Below are positions 56,473 to 64,000 of a stretch of 64,000 nt of DNA, in pieces. The notes beneath the pieces are model-generated. The model made no database searches. It was given only the letters and a program-made list of their open reading frames with translations, and was not told the DNA's origin. A program made the position numbers and the translations under genes. Source of the stretch: Vibrio ponticus (GTDB lineage: Bacteria > Pseudomonadota > Gammaproteobacteria > Enterobacterales > Vibrionaceae). The DNA is taken from positions 2,294,001 to 2,358,000 of the forward strand of contig NZ_AP019657.1 in the NCBI RefSeq assembly GCF_009938225.1. Direction: 5' to 3'. Position 1 is the stretch's first letter; each line of letters opens with the position of its first letter.

Positions 56473-58932
56473 TTATACCCCCAGTTTCCAGCCAAGTGTA
56501 CGCATCACATCGGCAAACACGCCTGCCGCTGTCACTTCAGTACCAGCACCATAGCCACGTAGCACTAATGGAATTGGGTTGTAGTAACGGCTGTAGAAGG
56601 CTAAAGCGTTTTCACCATCTTTGATCTTAAACATTGGATCATTTTCATCCACTGCCGCAATGCTTACACGGCACTGCCCATCGGCAATTTCACCAACATA
56701 ACGTAAGACTTTGCCTTCCGCTTTAGCCTTAGCCACTTGCTCTTGGAAGTACGCATCGGCTTGCGGTAGGCGCTGCATAAATTCATCGATACTGCCTGAG
56801 TCATCGAAGCCTGGTGGCAATGCTTGATCAACCACAACATCTTCTAATTCAAGTGCCATACCAGCTTCACGGGCAAGAATAAGCAGCTTACGAGCGACAT
56901 CCATACCAGATAGATCATCGCGCGGATCTGGTTCAGTGAAGCCGTTATCTTTAGCAATATTCGTTGCTTGGCTAAGCGTCATGCCTTCATCTAACTTGCC
57001 AAAGATATAAGAGAGCGAGCCCGACAAAATACCCGTAAAGCGTTCTAGCTCATCACCCGCTGAAATTAAGTTCTGCAAGTTCTCAATCACAGGCAAGCCC
57101 GCACCTACTGTGGTTTCGTACATCAATTTACGACGCGAGCTACGAGCAACATTACGTAATTGATGGTAGTAAGACATGCTAGCGGTATTGGCTTTCTTGT
57201 TTGGCGTTACCACATGGAAACCCGCCGCTAAGAAATCTGCATATTGATTGGCGATGACCTCACTTGACGTACAATCCACCAGCACAGGGTTAATAATATG
57301 GTTGCGCTGAACTAAAGACTTAAGACTCGCCAAACTAAACTGCTCTGAAACACCATTGAGGCGATCACGCCAATGCTCCAATGGCAAGCCCTGACCATCA
57401 AGTAGTACACCTTTACTATTTGCTAAACCACATACGCGTAGGACGATGCCTTTTTCTGCCAGTTTGGCTTGCTGACGCTGGATTTGATCGACTAACTCGC
57501 CGCCAACGCCACCAACACCAACCACAAACACATCGAGGAAGTGCTTAGAGTTGAATAGATTTTCGTGACACGCTTTGATCGCCTCAGAAATCTTATCTTC
57601 TGGGATTACTGCCGAGATTGCGCGCTCTGATGAACCTTGAGCAATCGCTACGATGTTAACGTTCACTTCAGCTAGTGATGAGAAGAATTGTGAAGCTACG
57701 CCACGAGAGGTGCGCATACCGTCACCAACTAGCGTGACGATAGCAACGTTATCGATGTACTCAACTGGCTCTAACAAGCCATCTTTGAGTTCCAATTCAA
57801 AGGCATCTTTTAGCGCTTGCTCGGCTAAAGCTTTATCTTCTGCTTCAATACAGAAGCTGATGCTGTATTCCGACGAAGACTGGGTGATAAGCACAATTGA
57901 TACGCCAGCAGATGACATCGCACCGAATACACGACTTGCCATCCCGACCATCCCTTTCATTCCAGGGCCCGAGACGTTGACCATCGTCAGCTCGCTTAAA
58001 GTCGTGATGCCTTTAATCGCTAACTTGTCTTCACCAGTGTCTTGACCAATCAAAGTACCAGCCCCTTGCGGGTTAAAGCTATTTTTAATCAAGCATGGGA
58101 TATGGAATTGAGCAATCGGTGCAATGGTCTTTGGATGCAGCACTGATGCACCGAAATAAGAAAGCTCCATCGCTTCTTGGTAACTCAGTGATTTCAGTAA
58201 ACGCGCATCATCCACTAAACGCGGATCACAGTTATAGACACCATCTACGTCCGTCCAAATTTCACAGCACTCTGCACGTAAACACGCAGCAAGCACCGCT
58301 GCCGAATAGTCGGAACCATTGCGACCAAGAGTAACAAGCTCGCCTTTTGCGTTGCCAGCCGTGAAGCCCGGCATGATATTTACATGCCCTAACGGCAGTG
58401 GCTTAGCGCGGAAGTTTTCGGTAGACACTTCGACATCGACCATAGCTTCAAGGTGGTCACCTCGCGCAAGCAAATATTCAACTGGGTCGATTAAGCTTGC
58501 TGGCTGTCCTTTGGCTTCTAACACCGCTTTCATCAGTTGAATCGAGACGCGCTCTCCCTTACTGATGATACGAGCATTAACGTTATCAGGGCACATCCCG
58601 AGCAAGCTAATGCCGCTAACAAATTGACGTAACTGGGTCAGAGACGCTTTAACTTGATGGTTGTAGCCATTGGCATCTAGGTTTGGAAGTGACTGCTGAA
58701 TTTCAGCCAACAAGCCACGAAATAGATCTTCGATTTCGGCAATTTGTGATTCGGCATCACTGCCCTTCAAAGCCGCTTCAATCACAGCGACTAATTTATT
58801 GGTCGTTTTACCCGGAGCTGAAAGCACCACAGCAACTTCTTCTTGTTGAGCATTATTAGCAATAATATCCGCCGCTCGTAAAAAGCGGTCAGCATCTGCC
58901 AGTGATGAACCACCAAATTTTAAAACTCGCAT
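56473..58932 (-). CDS. thrA: ThrA, bifunctional aspartokinase I / homoserine dehydrogenase I
   Basis: Catalyses the first and third steps of threonine synthesis. 819 residues from ATG 58932, with GGAGG just upstream; the frame open to 59034 runs through the attenuator and is rejected. Aspartokinase domain ([17 protein letters not shown], residues 1-290), ACT regulatory domains (about 315-460), and homoserine dehydrogenase with [11 protein letters not shown] and the catalytic region of [14 protein letters not shown]. Probably attenuated by threonine/isoleucine supply through thrL. Confidence 0.97.
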   Translation of the reverse strand: MRVLKFGGSSLADADRFLRAADIIANNAQQEEVAVVLSAPGKTTNKLVAVIEAALKGSDAESQIAEIEDLFRGLLAEIQQSLPNLDANGYNHQVKASLTQLRQFVSGISLLGMCPDNVNARIISKGERVSIQLMKAVLEAKGQPASLIDPVEYLLARGDHLEAMVDVEVSTENFRAKPLPLGHVNIMPGFTAGNAKGELVTLGRNGSDYSAAVLAACLRAECCEIWTDVDGVYNCDPRLVDDARLLKSLSYQEAMELSYFGASVLHPKTIAPIAQFHIPCLIKNSFNPQGAGTLIGQDTGEDKLAIKGITTLSELTMVNVSGPGMKGMVGMASRVFGAMSSAGVSIVLITQSSSEYSISFCIEAEDKALAEQALKDAFELELKDGLLEPVEYIDNVAIVTLVGDGMRTSRGVASQFFSSLAEVNVNIVAIAQGSSERAISAVIPEDKISEAIKACHENLFNSKHFLDVFVVGVGGVGGELVDQIQRQQAKLAEKGIVLRVCGLANSKGVLLDGQGLPLEHWRDRLNGVSEQFSLASLKSLVQRNHIINPVLVDCTSSEVIANQYADFLAAGFHVVTPNKKANTASMSYYHQLRNVARSSRRKLMYETTVGAGLPVIENLQNLISAGDELERFTGILSGSLSYIFGKLDEGMTLSQATNIAKDNGFTEPDPRDDLSGMDVARKLLILAREAGMALELEDVVVDQALPPGFDDSGSIDEFMQRLPQADAYFQEQVAKAKAEGKVLRYVGEIADGQCRVSIAAVDENDPMFKIKDGENALAFYSRYYNPIPLVLRGYGAGTEVTAAGVFADVMRTLGWKLGV

Positions 58933-58962
58933 CCCTTCCTCCGAATTCTCGATAAATTGGTA

Positions 58963-59005
58963 TAAAAAAAGGCCTGTGTCCGTTTGGGATACAGGCCTTT
59001 TTTTT
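58963..59005 (-). terminator. thr attenuator
   Basis: On the minus strand AGGCCTGTATCC pairs with GGACACAGGCCT (one G-T pair), followed by seven Ts. It lies between thrL and thrA and is the intrinsic terminator of an attenuation system. Confidence 0.9.
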
Positions 59006-59017
59006 GATTTTTTACGC

Positions 59018-59095
59018 TTAGCAGCCTGCCCCAACGCGCGTAGTGTCGGTAATAATAATGGTTGTGGTCATTACGTTTCGGCTGTCAATTTGCAT
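59018..59095 (-). CDS. thrL: ThrL, threonine operon leader peptide
   Basis: The 25-codon frame from ATG 59095 contains the run [10 protein letters not shown] and ends VGAGC; an internal ATG at 59071 would give 17 residues beginning MTTTIII. Neither has a strong Shine-Dalgarno. The Thr/Ile-rich run is what ribosome stalling needs, and the product resembles E. coli ThrL in composition. The attenuator follows 13 bp downstream. Confidence 0.85.
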   Translation of the reverse strand: MQIDSRNVMTTTIIITDTTRVGAGC

Positions 59096-59352
59096 AGTGA
59101 TTTAGCTGGTATATGTTTGCTTACCTCTACGTTTACCCTATTTCACAACATTTAGTCAACGAAAACTTTGTTTTTTCAAGCCTACAAATCCATCATTAAC
59201 GGCAGTTTTAACAGCAAAACTTGCTCACAAACACAACGGATATAGCAAATTTGATCGTGTTTAGTTAAAAAGTACGACTCGCCTTTAAGTTTTGTGCTTT
59301 AATTGTGCATGCAGTGGAATAATAAATATAACCCTTAGGATTGAGGTGGCTT

Positions 59353-59805
59353 ATGAAAAGACTAATTAGCCTAACTCTCACCCTTCTAAGTTGTGGGGTG
59401 TCTGCTGCCGATCTTCCAAAACTGCTCGACGACAAAAGTGACTCACCACACCGCCTATTCTTATCCAGTGAAAGCAATCAACACAGCTTTGATTCATGGA
59501 CCATCGATAGTGGTTATACCTACAGCCTATTTGATAAAGTGGATGTTTATGTGGGTACTCGCTTGGATCAGAACAATGAAAGCGGTTTTCTCAGTGGGGT
59601 CAAATATCAAGTATCACCCCGTTTGTCTGTGAAGAGCTCACTACACTCATACAGCGATGATAAGGCTCCGCAAGGGCAAGAAAGTGGTATCGCCGCTGAA
59701 GTTTCCAGCCGCGTTCACCTCACTGAGCATCTTGATTTGCATGCCACCCTCGATTATCAAGAGTGGCAGCAAGGCTTTGAAGTCGGAATTGGTTTCCGAT
59801 TTTAA
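59353..59805 (+). CDS. Predicted small outer-membrane beta-barrel-like protein
   Basis: 150 residues with signal peptide MKRLISLTLTLLSCGVSA-AD. The mature part alternates polar and hydrophobic residues in strand-sized segments (VDVYVGTRLDQ, GFLSGVKYQVSP, LSVKSSLHSY, LDLHATLDYQ) and ends with the aromatic GIGFRF typical of outer-membrane barrels. AGGTGG precedes the ATG. I do not recognise a named family. It converges with the rraA-like gene 7 bp away. Confidence 0.8.
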   Translation: MKRLISLTLTLLSCGVSAADLPKLLDDKSDSPHRLFLSSESNQHSFDSWTIDSGYTYSLFDKVDVYVGTRLDQNNESGFLSGVKYQVSPRLSVKSSLHSYSDDKAPQGQESGIAAEVSSRVHLTEHLDLHATLDYQEWQQGFEVGIGFRF

Positions 59806-59812
59806 TTAATCG

Positions 59813-60298
59813 TTAATTCCAGTTGAGTAACTCTGTTGAGGTCAATACGCCATTCCAATCGGCATAGATATAATCCCCAGGACGTATCATCTGGTTATGA
59901 ATGGTAAGCATGACATTGACTTCACCCGCCCCACGCTTCTCAGTTTTAAACGGACAAGTGCCTAAAGCCTGCACCCCGATATCCATCTCCGCAATCGCAG
60001 CCGCATCGCGAATGGCGCCATTGATGATGATCCCTTCCCAATGATTCTCAATGGCAAGAATCGCTAATTGGTCGCCAAGCAAAGCGCGTTGTGACGAACC
60101 ATTACCATCCACGACCAACACTTTTCCGCGCCCATCTTGACCTAACAGTTCGCGAACTTTAGAGTTATCGTGATAACAACGGATGGTAACAATTTCGCCC
60201 CAAAAAGCAGCACGTTGACCAAAGTTGCAAAGTGGTAAATTTACGTAATTAACGTGACGTTCAAATTTGTCACAAATGTCCGGGGTTATGTCTCTCAT
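59813..60298 (-). CDS. RraA-like protein (putative HMG aldolase / RNase E regulator homologue)
   Basis: 161 residues from ATG 60298, where GGAGGA sits ideally upstream; an ATG at 60310 overlaps that ribosome site. The RraA fold is clear in [22 protein letters not shown] and the following [20 protein letters not shown]. The family includes RNase E inhibitors and class II 4-hydroxy-4-methyl-2-oxoglutarate aldolases. This Vibrio subgroup differs from E. coli RraA, so I do not choose between the two. Confidence 0.88.
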   Translation of the reverse strand: MRDITPDICDKFERHVNYVNLPLCNFGQRAAFWGEIVTIRCYHDNSKVRELLGQDGRGKVLVVDGNGSSQRALLGDQLAILAIENHWEGIIINGAIRDAAAIAEMDIGVQALGTCPFKTEKRGAGEVNVMLTIHNQMIRPGDYIYADWNGVLTSTELLNWN

Positions 60299-60328
60299 GT
60301 CTTCCTCCATGAACTTAATTTGTAGTCC

Positions 60329-60715
60329 TTATCTGATCCTATGCCGCCAATTCCCTAGGTTGATTTTTGTTCTATCTGGCAGGCAAGATAACAAATTGAG
60401 CTGTTCATCTTGAACAAAGTAGATAGCATTTTGCTGATATTTTAGCCCAAGCTCAATAGCTTGTGGCACAGAAATCGCACACGCAAAGCTCATTTCTGCC
60501 CACGAAAAATCCGCATTGCCTACCAAAACTTCATGTGAAATATATGGTACGAGATCACACTGCAAACATTTATTTCTTATAAGGTTTTCTTGTTCTGACA
60601 ACTTGTGACTCGCTGGATTATTCGCCGTAATAATCACAAAATCGCCAGTTGGAATTCTATTTTCAAATTTGAAGTATGGATCACAGTAAGATCGCCAAAA
60701 ATGAGCATCAATCAT
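60329..60715 (-). CDS. DUF3293 domain protein
   Basis: 128 residues (129 if the preceding ATG is used). DUF3293 features: FVIITANNPASHKLSEQEN near the start, then the WAEMSFACAIS motif and the ending region with NAIYFVQDEQLNLLSC. Function unknown. It is 18 bp upstream of the rraA-like gene's leader on the same strand. The FNR-type site lies about 60 bp before its start, so anaerobic control is possible. Confidence 0.85.
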   Translation of the reverse strand: MIDAHFWRSYCDPYFKFENRIPTGDFVIITANNPASHKLSEQENLIRNKCLQCDLVPYISHEVLVGNADFSWAEMSFACAISVPQAIELGLKYQQNAIYFVQDEQLNLLSCLPDRTKINLGNWRHRIR

Positions 60716-60774
60716 CATATAACCAATAAATTTACAACTGTCATTTACTATTAATATCTGTTACAAAGAATCTC

Positions 60775-60788
60775 TTGATATAAATCAA
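60775..60788. promoter_or_regulatory. FNR box
   Basis: TTGAT-ATAA-ATCAA is a perfect match to the FNR consensus. It is 60 bp before the DUF3293 start and 255 bp before arcA. E. coli arcA is FNR-activated from a distal promoter, so the arcA assignment is reasonable. Confidence 0.75.
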
Positions 60789-60866
60789 CAAAGTGAATGG
60801 AATTAACATTTGAGCATTGTTAGCATGCTGTTAACTCTATAAAATCCGAACCAAACGCTTAATAGT

Positions 60867-60983
60867 ATGAATGAGGATACGGAACCTCTTTTGAAAGAAA
60901 GTAACACCAAGGATGGCGGGCATGTAAAGAAGTGTTTTTTTATAGTCTTTGGTATATTGTCAAAATCAATTACCTGTAAGTAA
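60867..60983 (+). CDS. Possible small ORF in the arcA leader, 38 residues
   Basis: ATG 60867 opens a 38-codon frame (starts MNEDTEPLLKESNTKDGG, with a hydrophobic segment CFFIVFGIL near its end). It has no clear Shine-Dalgarno. It lies between the FNR box and arcA. E. coli has an unrelated small gene (yjjY) in the same place. It could equally be untranslated leader. Confidence 0.3.
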   Translation: MNEDTEPLLKESNTKDGGHVKKCFFIVFGILSKSITCK

Positions 60984-61042
60984 TGTTTTTGCCTAGAATT
61001 TATTCTATTAGCACATTTTTTTCACAAGTTTAGGTAACGCCG

Positions 61043-61759
61043 ATGCAAACCCCGCAGATTCTTATCGTTGAAGATGAGCAAGTAACTCGTAACACTCTTA
61101 AGAGTATTTTTGAAGCAGAGGGATACGCTGTTTTCGAAGCCAGTGACGGTGAAGAGATGCACCAGATTTTGACTGAGAGTCAAATCAACTTGGTGATCAT
61201 GGACATCAACCTACCTGGTAAAAATGGTCTATTGCTAGCACGTGAACTACGCGAGCAAGCAAACGTGGCACTGATGTTCTTGACTGGTCGTGACAACGAA
61301 GTTGATAAGATCCTAGGTCTTGAAATCGGCGCAGATGATTACATCACTAAACCATTTAACCCTCGCGAACTGACTATCCGTGCTCGCAACCTACTAAACC
61401 GTTCAATGAACTCTAGCTCAGTTCAAGAAGAGAAACGTAGCGTTGAGAAATACCAGTTCAACGGTTGGGTTCTAGACATCAACAGCCGCTCTCTAGTGAG
61501 CCCTGATGGCGATAGCTACAAACTACCTCGTTCTGAGTTCCGTGCTCTACTTCACTTCTGTGAGAACCCAGGTAAGATCCAAACGCGTGCCGATCTTCTG
61601 AAGAAGATGACTGGTCGTGAGCTTAAGCCACATGACCGTACGGTTGACGTAACAATCCGTCGTATCCGTAAGCACTTTGAATCAGTGTCTGGTACACCTG
61701 AGATCATCGCAACTATCCACGGTGAAGGTTACCGCTTCTGTGGTGAGCTAGAAGACTGA
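61043..61759 (+). CDS. arcA: ArcA, aerobic respiration control response regulator
   Basis: OmpR-family regulator phosphorylated by ArcB. 238 residues. Receiver with the acidic pair E10/D11, phosphoacceptor D54 (IMDINLPG), T/K switch residues ([14 protein letters not shown]), and a C-terminal winged helix (about 140-235) with [16 protein letters not shown]. Control is likely by FNR through the box upstream. Confidence 0.98.
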   Translation: MQTPQILIVEDEQVTRNTLKSIFEAEGYAVFEASDGEEMHQILTESQINLVIMDINLPGKNGLLLARELREQANVALMFLTGRDNEVDKILGLEIGADDYITKPFNPRELTIRARNLLNRSMNSSSVQEEKRSVEKYQFNGWVLDINSRSLVSPDGDSYKLPRSEFRALLHFCENPGKIQTRADLLKKMTGRELKPHDRTVDVTIRRIRKHFESVSGTPEIIATIHGEGYRFCGELED

Positions 61760-61775
61760 TCTTCAGCTGAATTGT

Positions 61776-61803
61776 AAAAAAGGAGCCCTAGGCTCCTTTT
61801 TTT
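61776..61803 (+). terminator. Terminator of arcA
   Basis: Stem AGGAGCC/GGCTCCT, loop CTA, flanked by As and followed by seven Ts. Confidence 0.9.
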
Positions 61804-61833
61804 GTTTTTACGTCTACCACACACCTAGCGAGC

Positions 61834-61862
61834 AAAAAAAACGCCCATCAAAGATGAGCGTC
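61834..61862 (-). terminator. Terminator of hldE
   Basis: 9-bp stem ACGCCCATC/GATGAGCGT (one mismatch); eight Ts on the minus strand. Confidence 0.8.
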
Positions 61863-61887
61863 TAATCATTTGGGTTAGCAGAGCGAG

Positions 61888-63321
61888 TTAACCTTTGCCA
61901 CCTTTAATCGCATTGATGATTTCACTGGTTGAGCAGCCGTCTTCAAAGTTTAATACTTTGACTTCACCACCATTGGCAATCACTTCTTTTCCACCAGCAA
62001 TCTCTTCTGGTTTGTAATCACCACCTTTGACCAATAGGTCTGGTAGCACTTCCGAAATCAAACGCTGCGGCGTATCTTCAGCAAACGGGACAACCCAATC
62101 CACGGCACCTAAACCTGCTAGCACAGCCATACGGCGATCTGTTGGGTTAACCGGACGACCAGGACCTTTTAGGCGCTTCACTGACTCATCAGTGTTCACC
62201 GCGACAATCAAGCGATCACCCAATTCTGCCGCGTGGTTCAAGTAAGAGACATGACCCGCATGTAAAATATCAAAACAACCATTGGTCATGACAACTTTCT
62301 CGCCGCGCCCCTGTGCCTTCTTCACCGCCTCGATCAAAGCTGATTCTGAAATCACACCGAAGTCCGTGTCATGGCTACCATGAATCGCTTCCGCTAATTC
62401 AATCGTTGATAGCGTTGAAGTACCCAGTTTGCCTACTACGACACCTGCTGCTGCATTGGCTAGCGCACAAGCTTGATCGAGTGGTTTGCCTGCTGATACT
62501 GAAGCCGCAAGTACAGAAATCACGGTATCGCCCGCACCTGTCACGTCAAACACTTCTTTGGCTTGAGTCGGCAAATGGAACGGTTCTTGATCGCGACGGA
62601 TCAGTGTCATACCATTTTCACTGCGCGTGACCAACAGCGCATCAAAATCAAACTGTTCGATTAGACCCAAGGCTTTTTCGACCAGGTCTTGCTCTGATTT
62701 CACTTTACCAACCACGTGCTCAAATTCCGACATGTTTGGCGTCAGCAGTGTCGCGCCACGGTAACGTTCGAAATCAGCACCTTTCGGGTCGATAAATACA
62801 GGGACGTTGGCTGCGCGAGCTTTTTGAATAAACTGCTGCACATGCTCTAGCGCGCCTTTAGCGTAGTCGGAAAAAACCACGGCTTTGACTTTTGGCAGTG
62901 CTTGCTCCATGCGATCGAGGATCGGCTCTGGATCGACACCTTCAAACGGTTCTTCGAAATCAAGACGAATGAGTTGCTGACCACGACTCAATACACGAAG
63001 CTTGGTAATGGTTGGTAGATTTGGCAGTGAAACGAAATCACATTTCACTTTTAGTGCTGATAATGTTTCGTTCAACACTTTAGCTGGTTCATCAATCCCT
63101 GTTAAACCCACGATGTGAGCGTGTCCACCTAGTGAGGCGATATTCATTGCTACGTTAGCAGCACCACCAGGACGCTCTTCGTTGTTTTCTACTTTCACTA
63201 CTGGTACAGGTGCTTCTGGCGAAATACGACCGGTTGGACCATACCAGTAACGATCTAGCATTACGTCACCAACAATTAGCACACCCGCTTGACTGTAGTC
63301 AGGTAGGATTGGTTTCATCAT
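61888..63321 (-). CDS. hldE: HldE, bifunctional heptose-7-phosphate kinase / heptose-1-phosphate adenylyltransferase
   Basis: Makes ADP-D-glycero-heptose for the lipopolysaccharide inner core. 477 residues. N-terminal ribokinase-like kinase (about 1-320) with [11 protein letters not shown] and the anion-hole motif [10 protein letters not shown]-terminal nucleotidyltransferase (about 340-477) with [16 protein letters not shown]. It lies downstream of glnE on the same strand, a conserved linkage. Confidence 0.97.
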   Translation of the reverse strand: MMKPILPDYSQAGVLIVGDVMLDRYWYGPTGRISPEAPVPVVKVENNEERPGGAANVAMNIASLGGHAHIVGLTGIDEPAKVLNETLSALKVKCDFVSLPNLPTITKLRVLSRGQQLIRLDFEEPFEGVDPEPILDRMEQALPKVKAVVFSDYAKGALEHVQQFIQKARAANVPVFIDPKGADFERYRGATLLTPNMSEFEHVVGKVKSEQDLVEKALGLIEQFDFDALLVTRSENGMTLIRRDQEPFHLPTQAKEVFDVTGAGDTVISVLAASVSAGKPLDQACALANAAAGVVVGKLGTSTLSTIELAEAIHGSHDTDFGVISESALIEAVKKAQGRGEKVVMTNGCFDILHAGHVSYLNHAAELGDRLIVAVNTDESVKRLKGPGRPVNPTDRRMAVLAGLGAVDWVVPFAEDTPQRLISEVLPDLLVKGGDYKPEEIAGGKEVIANGGEVKVLNFEDGCSTSEIINAIKGGKG

Positions 63322-63396
63322 GGAACTCCACTATTTAATTCTGGGCAAAGTTTATCATAGCCCCAGAAGGGTCAAAACCTTTTGATTATTTAACCA

Positions 63397-64000
63397 CTAA
63401 GATACTAACCACTGCTGCCAAACGTCCACGACTAATTGGCGCTCTTGCGTAAATTTATCGTCAGCAACATCGGCATCTAGGTTAAGTAAATTACGGTGAT
63501 GAATTTGGTCACGCATCGAAGTATAGGCGTTGGTCACCGCCATTGCCTGATGTTCATCCATGATTCCCTGAGCGATGAGCGATTCGAATATGCGCACGTT
63601 ATCCGACCATCGCGTCAGCTTCGGTTTATCATGGCTGTAATTAAGCACCAAGTATTGCGCGAGAAACTCAATATCAGTAATCCCGCCTGGGTCTTGCTTC
63701 AACATAAAACGACCGGCTTTTTTTCCACCTAAGTGATCGCGCATTTTAATTCGCATATCAACCACTTGCTTTTTCAACTCTTCGGTTTCACGCGACAGAC
63801 ACAAGATCCCGTGACGAATCTTATGGAACGCTCGTTGTAGCGGTTCATCACCATAGATCATACGAGCGCGCACTAATGCTTGATGCTCCCAGGTCCATGC
63901 TTCCGTGCGTTGGTACTCGTCAAACGCATCCGTTGGACTGACTAATAACCCCGAAGCACCCGATGGACGTAAGCGAGTGTCCACTTCGTACAGAATGCCT
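63397..64000 (-). CDS. glnE: GlnE, glutamine synthetase adenylyltransferase/adenylyl-removing enzyme, partial
   Basis: Only the last ~200 codons are in the window; the gene runs past the right edge. The visible part starts in [20 protein letters not shown], the catalytic motif of the C-terminal adenylyltransferase domain, and continues through [19 protein letters not shown]. GlnE tunes glutamine synthetase activity by nitrogen status. The apparent start at 63984 (GTG) is internal. Confidence 0.94.
   Translation of the reverse strand, partial: GILYEVDTRLRPSGASGLLVSPTDAFDEYQRTEAWTWEHQALVRARMIYGDEPLQRAFHKIRHGILCLSRETEELKKQVVDMRIKMRDHLGGKKAGRFMLKQDPGGITDIEFLAQYLVLNYSHDKPKLTRWSDNVRIFESLIAQGIMDEHQAMAVTNAYTSMRDQIHHRNLLNLDADVADDKFTQERQLVVDVWQQWLVS

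Noticed and set aside
1..64000. tRNA, rRNA, prophage or IS elements
   Set aside because: I looked for T-loop motifs, integrases and terminal repeats and saw none; a proper tRNA scan was not possible here.

Overview
The window is a stretch of Vibrionaceae core chromosome, almost certainly a Vibrio (probably the larger chromosome). The signs are close VpsR and RocS homologues, the neighbourhood vpsR-lysS-prfB, RraA-like plus ArcA beside the thr operon, and the moderate GC content. I cannot name the species. I saw no phage, IS element, CRISPR array, rRNA or tRNA. The accessory content is intergenic: hairpin repeats, a heptamer array and an ERIC-like element.

Layout. 1-5200: ptsP (cut by the left edge) and rppH, then a 0.6 kb AT-rich gap with seven DnaA boxes at the position of E. 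coli DARS2, mutH, a small conserved-type gene, a Tas-like aldo/keto reductase, a DUF1127 protein and a possible 44-residue ORF. 5400-9560: arcB with a co-directional lipoprotein gene, then yhcC behind a Fur-like box. 9560-16150: gltBD, the ordinary NADPH glutamate synthase. 16257-24228: a DUF1499 lipoprotein, then a second, 1815-residue glutamate synthase large subunit followed by a CysJ-like diflavin reductase instead of a GltD. Two Fur-like boxes lie upstream. This pair is the most unusual gene content in the window. 24279-30148: vpsR, lysS, prfB (programmed frameshift) and brnQ on the minus strand.

30456-36700: trmN and srmB, a convergent repeat-rich gap, prfC, rimI-holD, and ubiT with a GNAT gene. 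36888-40966: rocS, ubiU, ubiV. 41100-44255: a 5'-nucleotidase-like gene behind PurR- and CRP-like boxes, and a transposase-like zinc-ribbon gene that starts with TTG. 44279-46150: a MATE exporter and its MarR regulator, each preceded by the same 19-bp palindrome. 46226-50110: nlpI, pnp (with long leader hairpin), rpsO. 50110-54220: a 0.55 kb duplicated hairpin-repeat block, mtnN-cbiB/cobD-btuF, a TRIC-family channel gene and more hairpin repeats. 54222-59095: thrLABC with attenuator, minus strand. 59353-64000: an outer-membrane-like protein, an RraA-like protein, a DUF3293 protein, arcA behind a perfect FNR box, hldE, and glnE cut by the right edge.

Themes. Redox control recurs (arcB, arcA, the FNR box, O2-independent ubiquinone genes ubiTUV). 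Nitrogen assimilation recurs (two glutamate synthases, glnE, ptsP). Cyclic-di-GMP/biofilm control recurs (vpsR, rocS). My working hypothesis is that the second glutamate synthase is an iron-sparing isozyme: it replaces the iron-sulfur-rich GltD with a flavin-only reductase and may be Fur-controlled. This is inference from sequence only.
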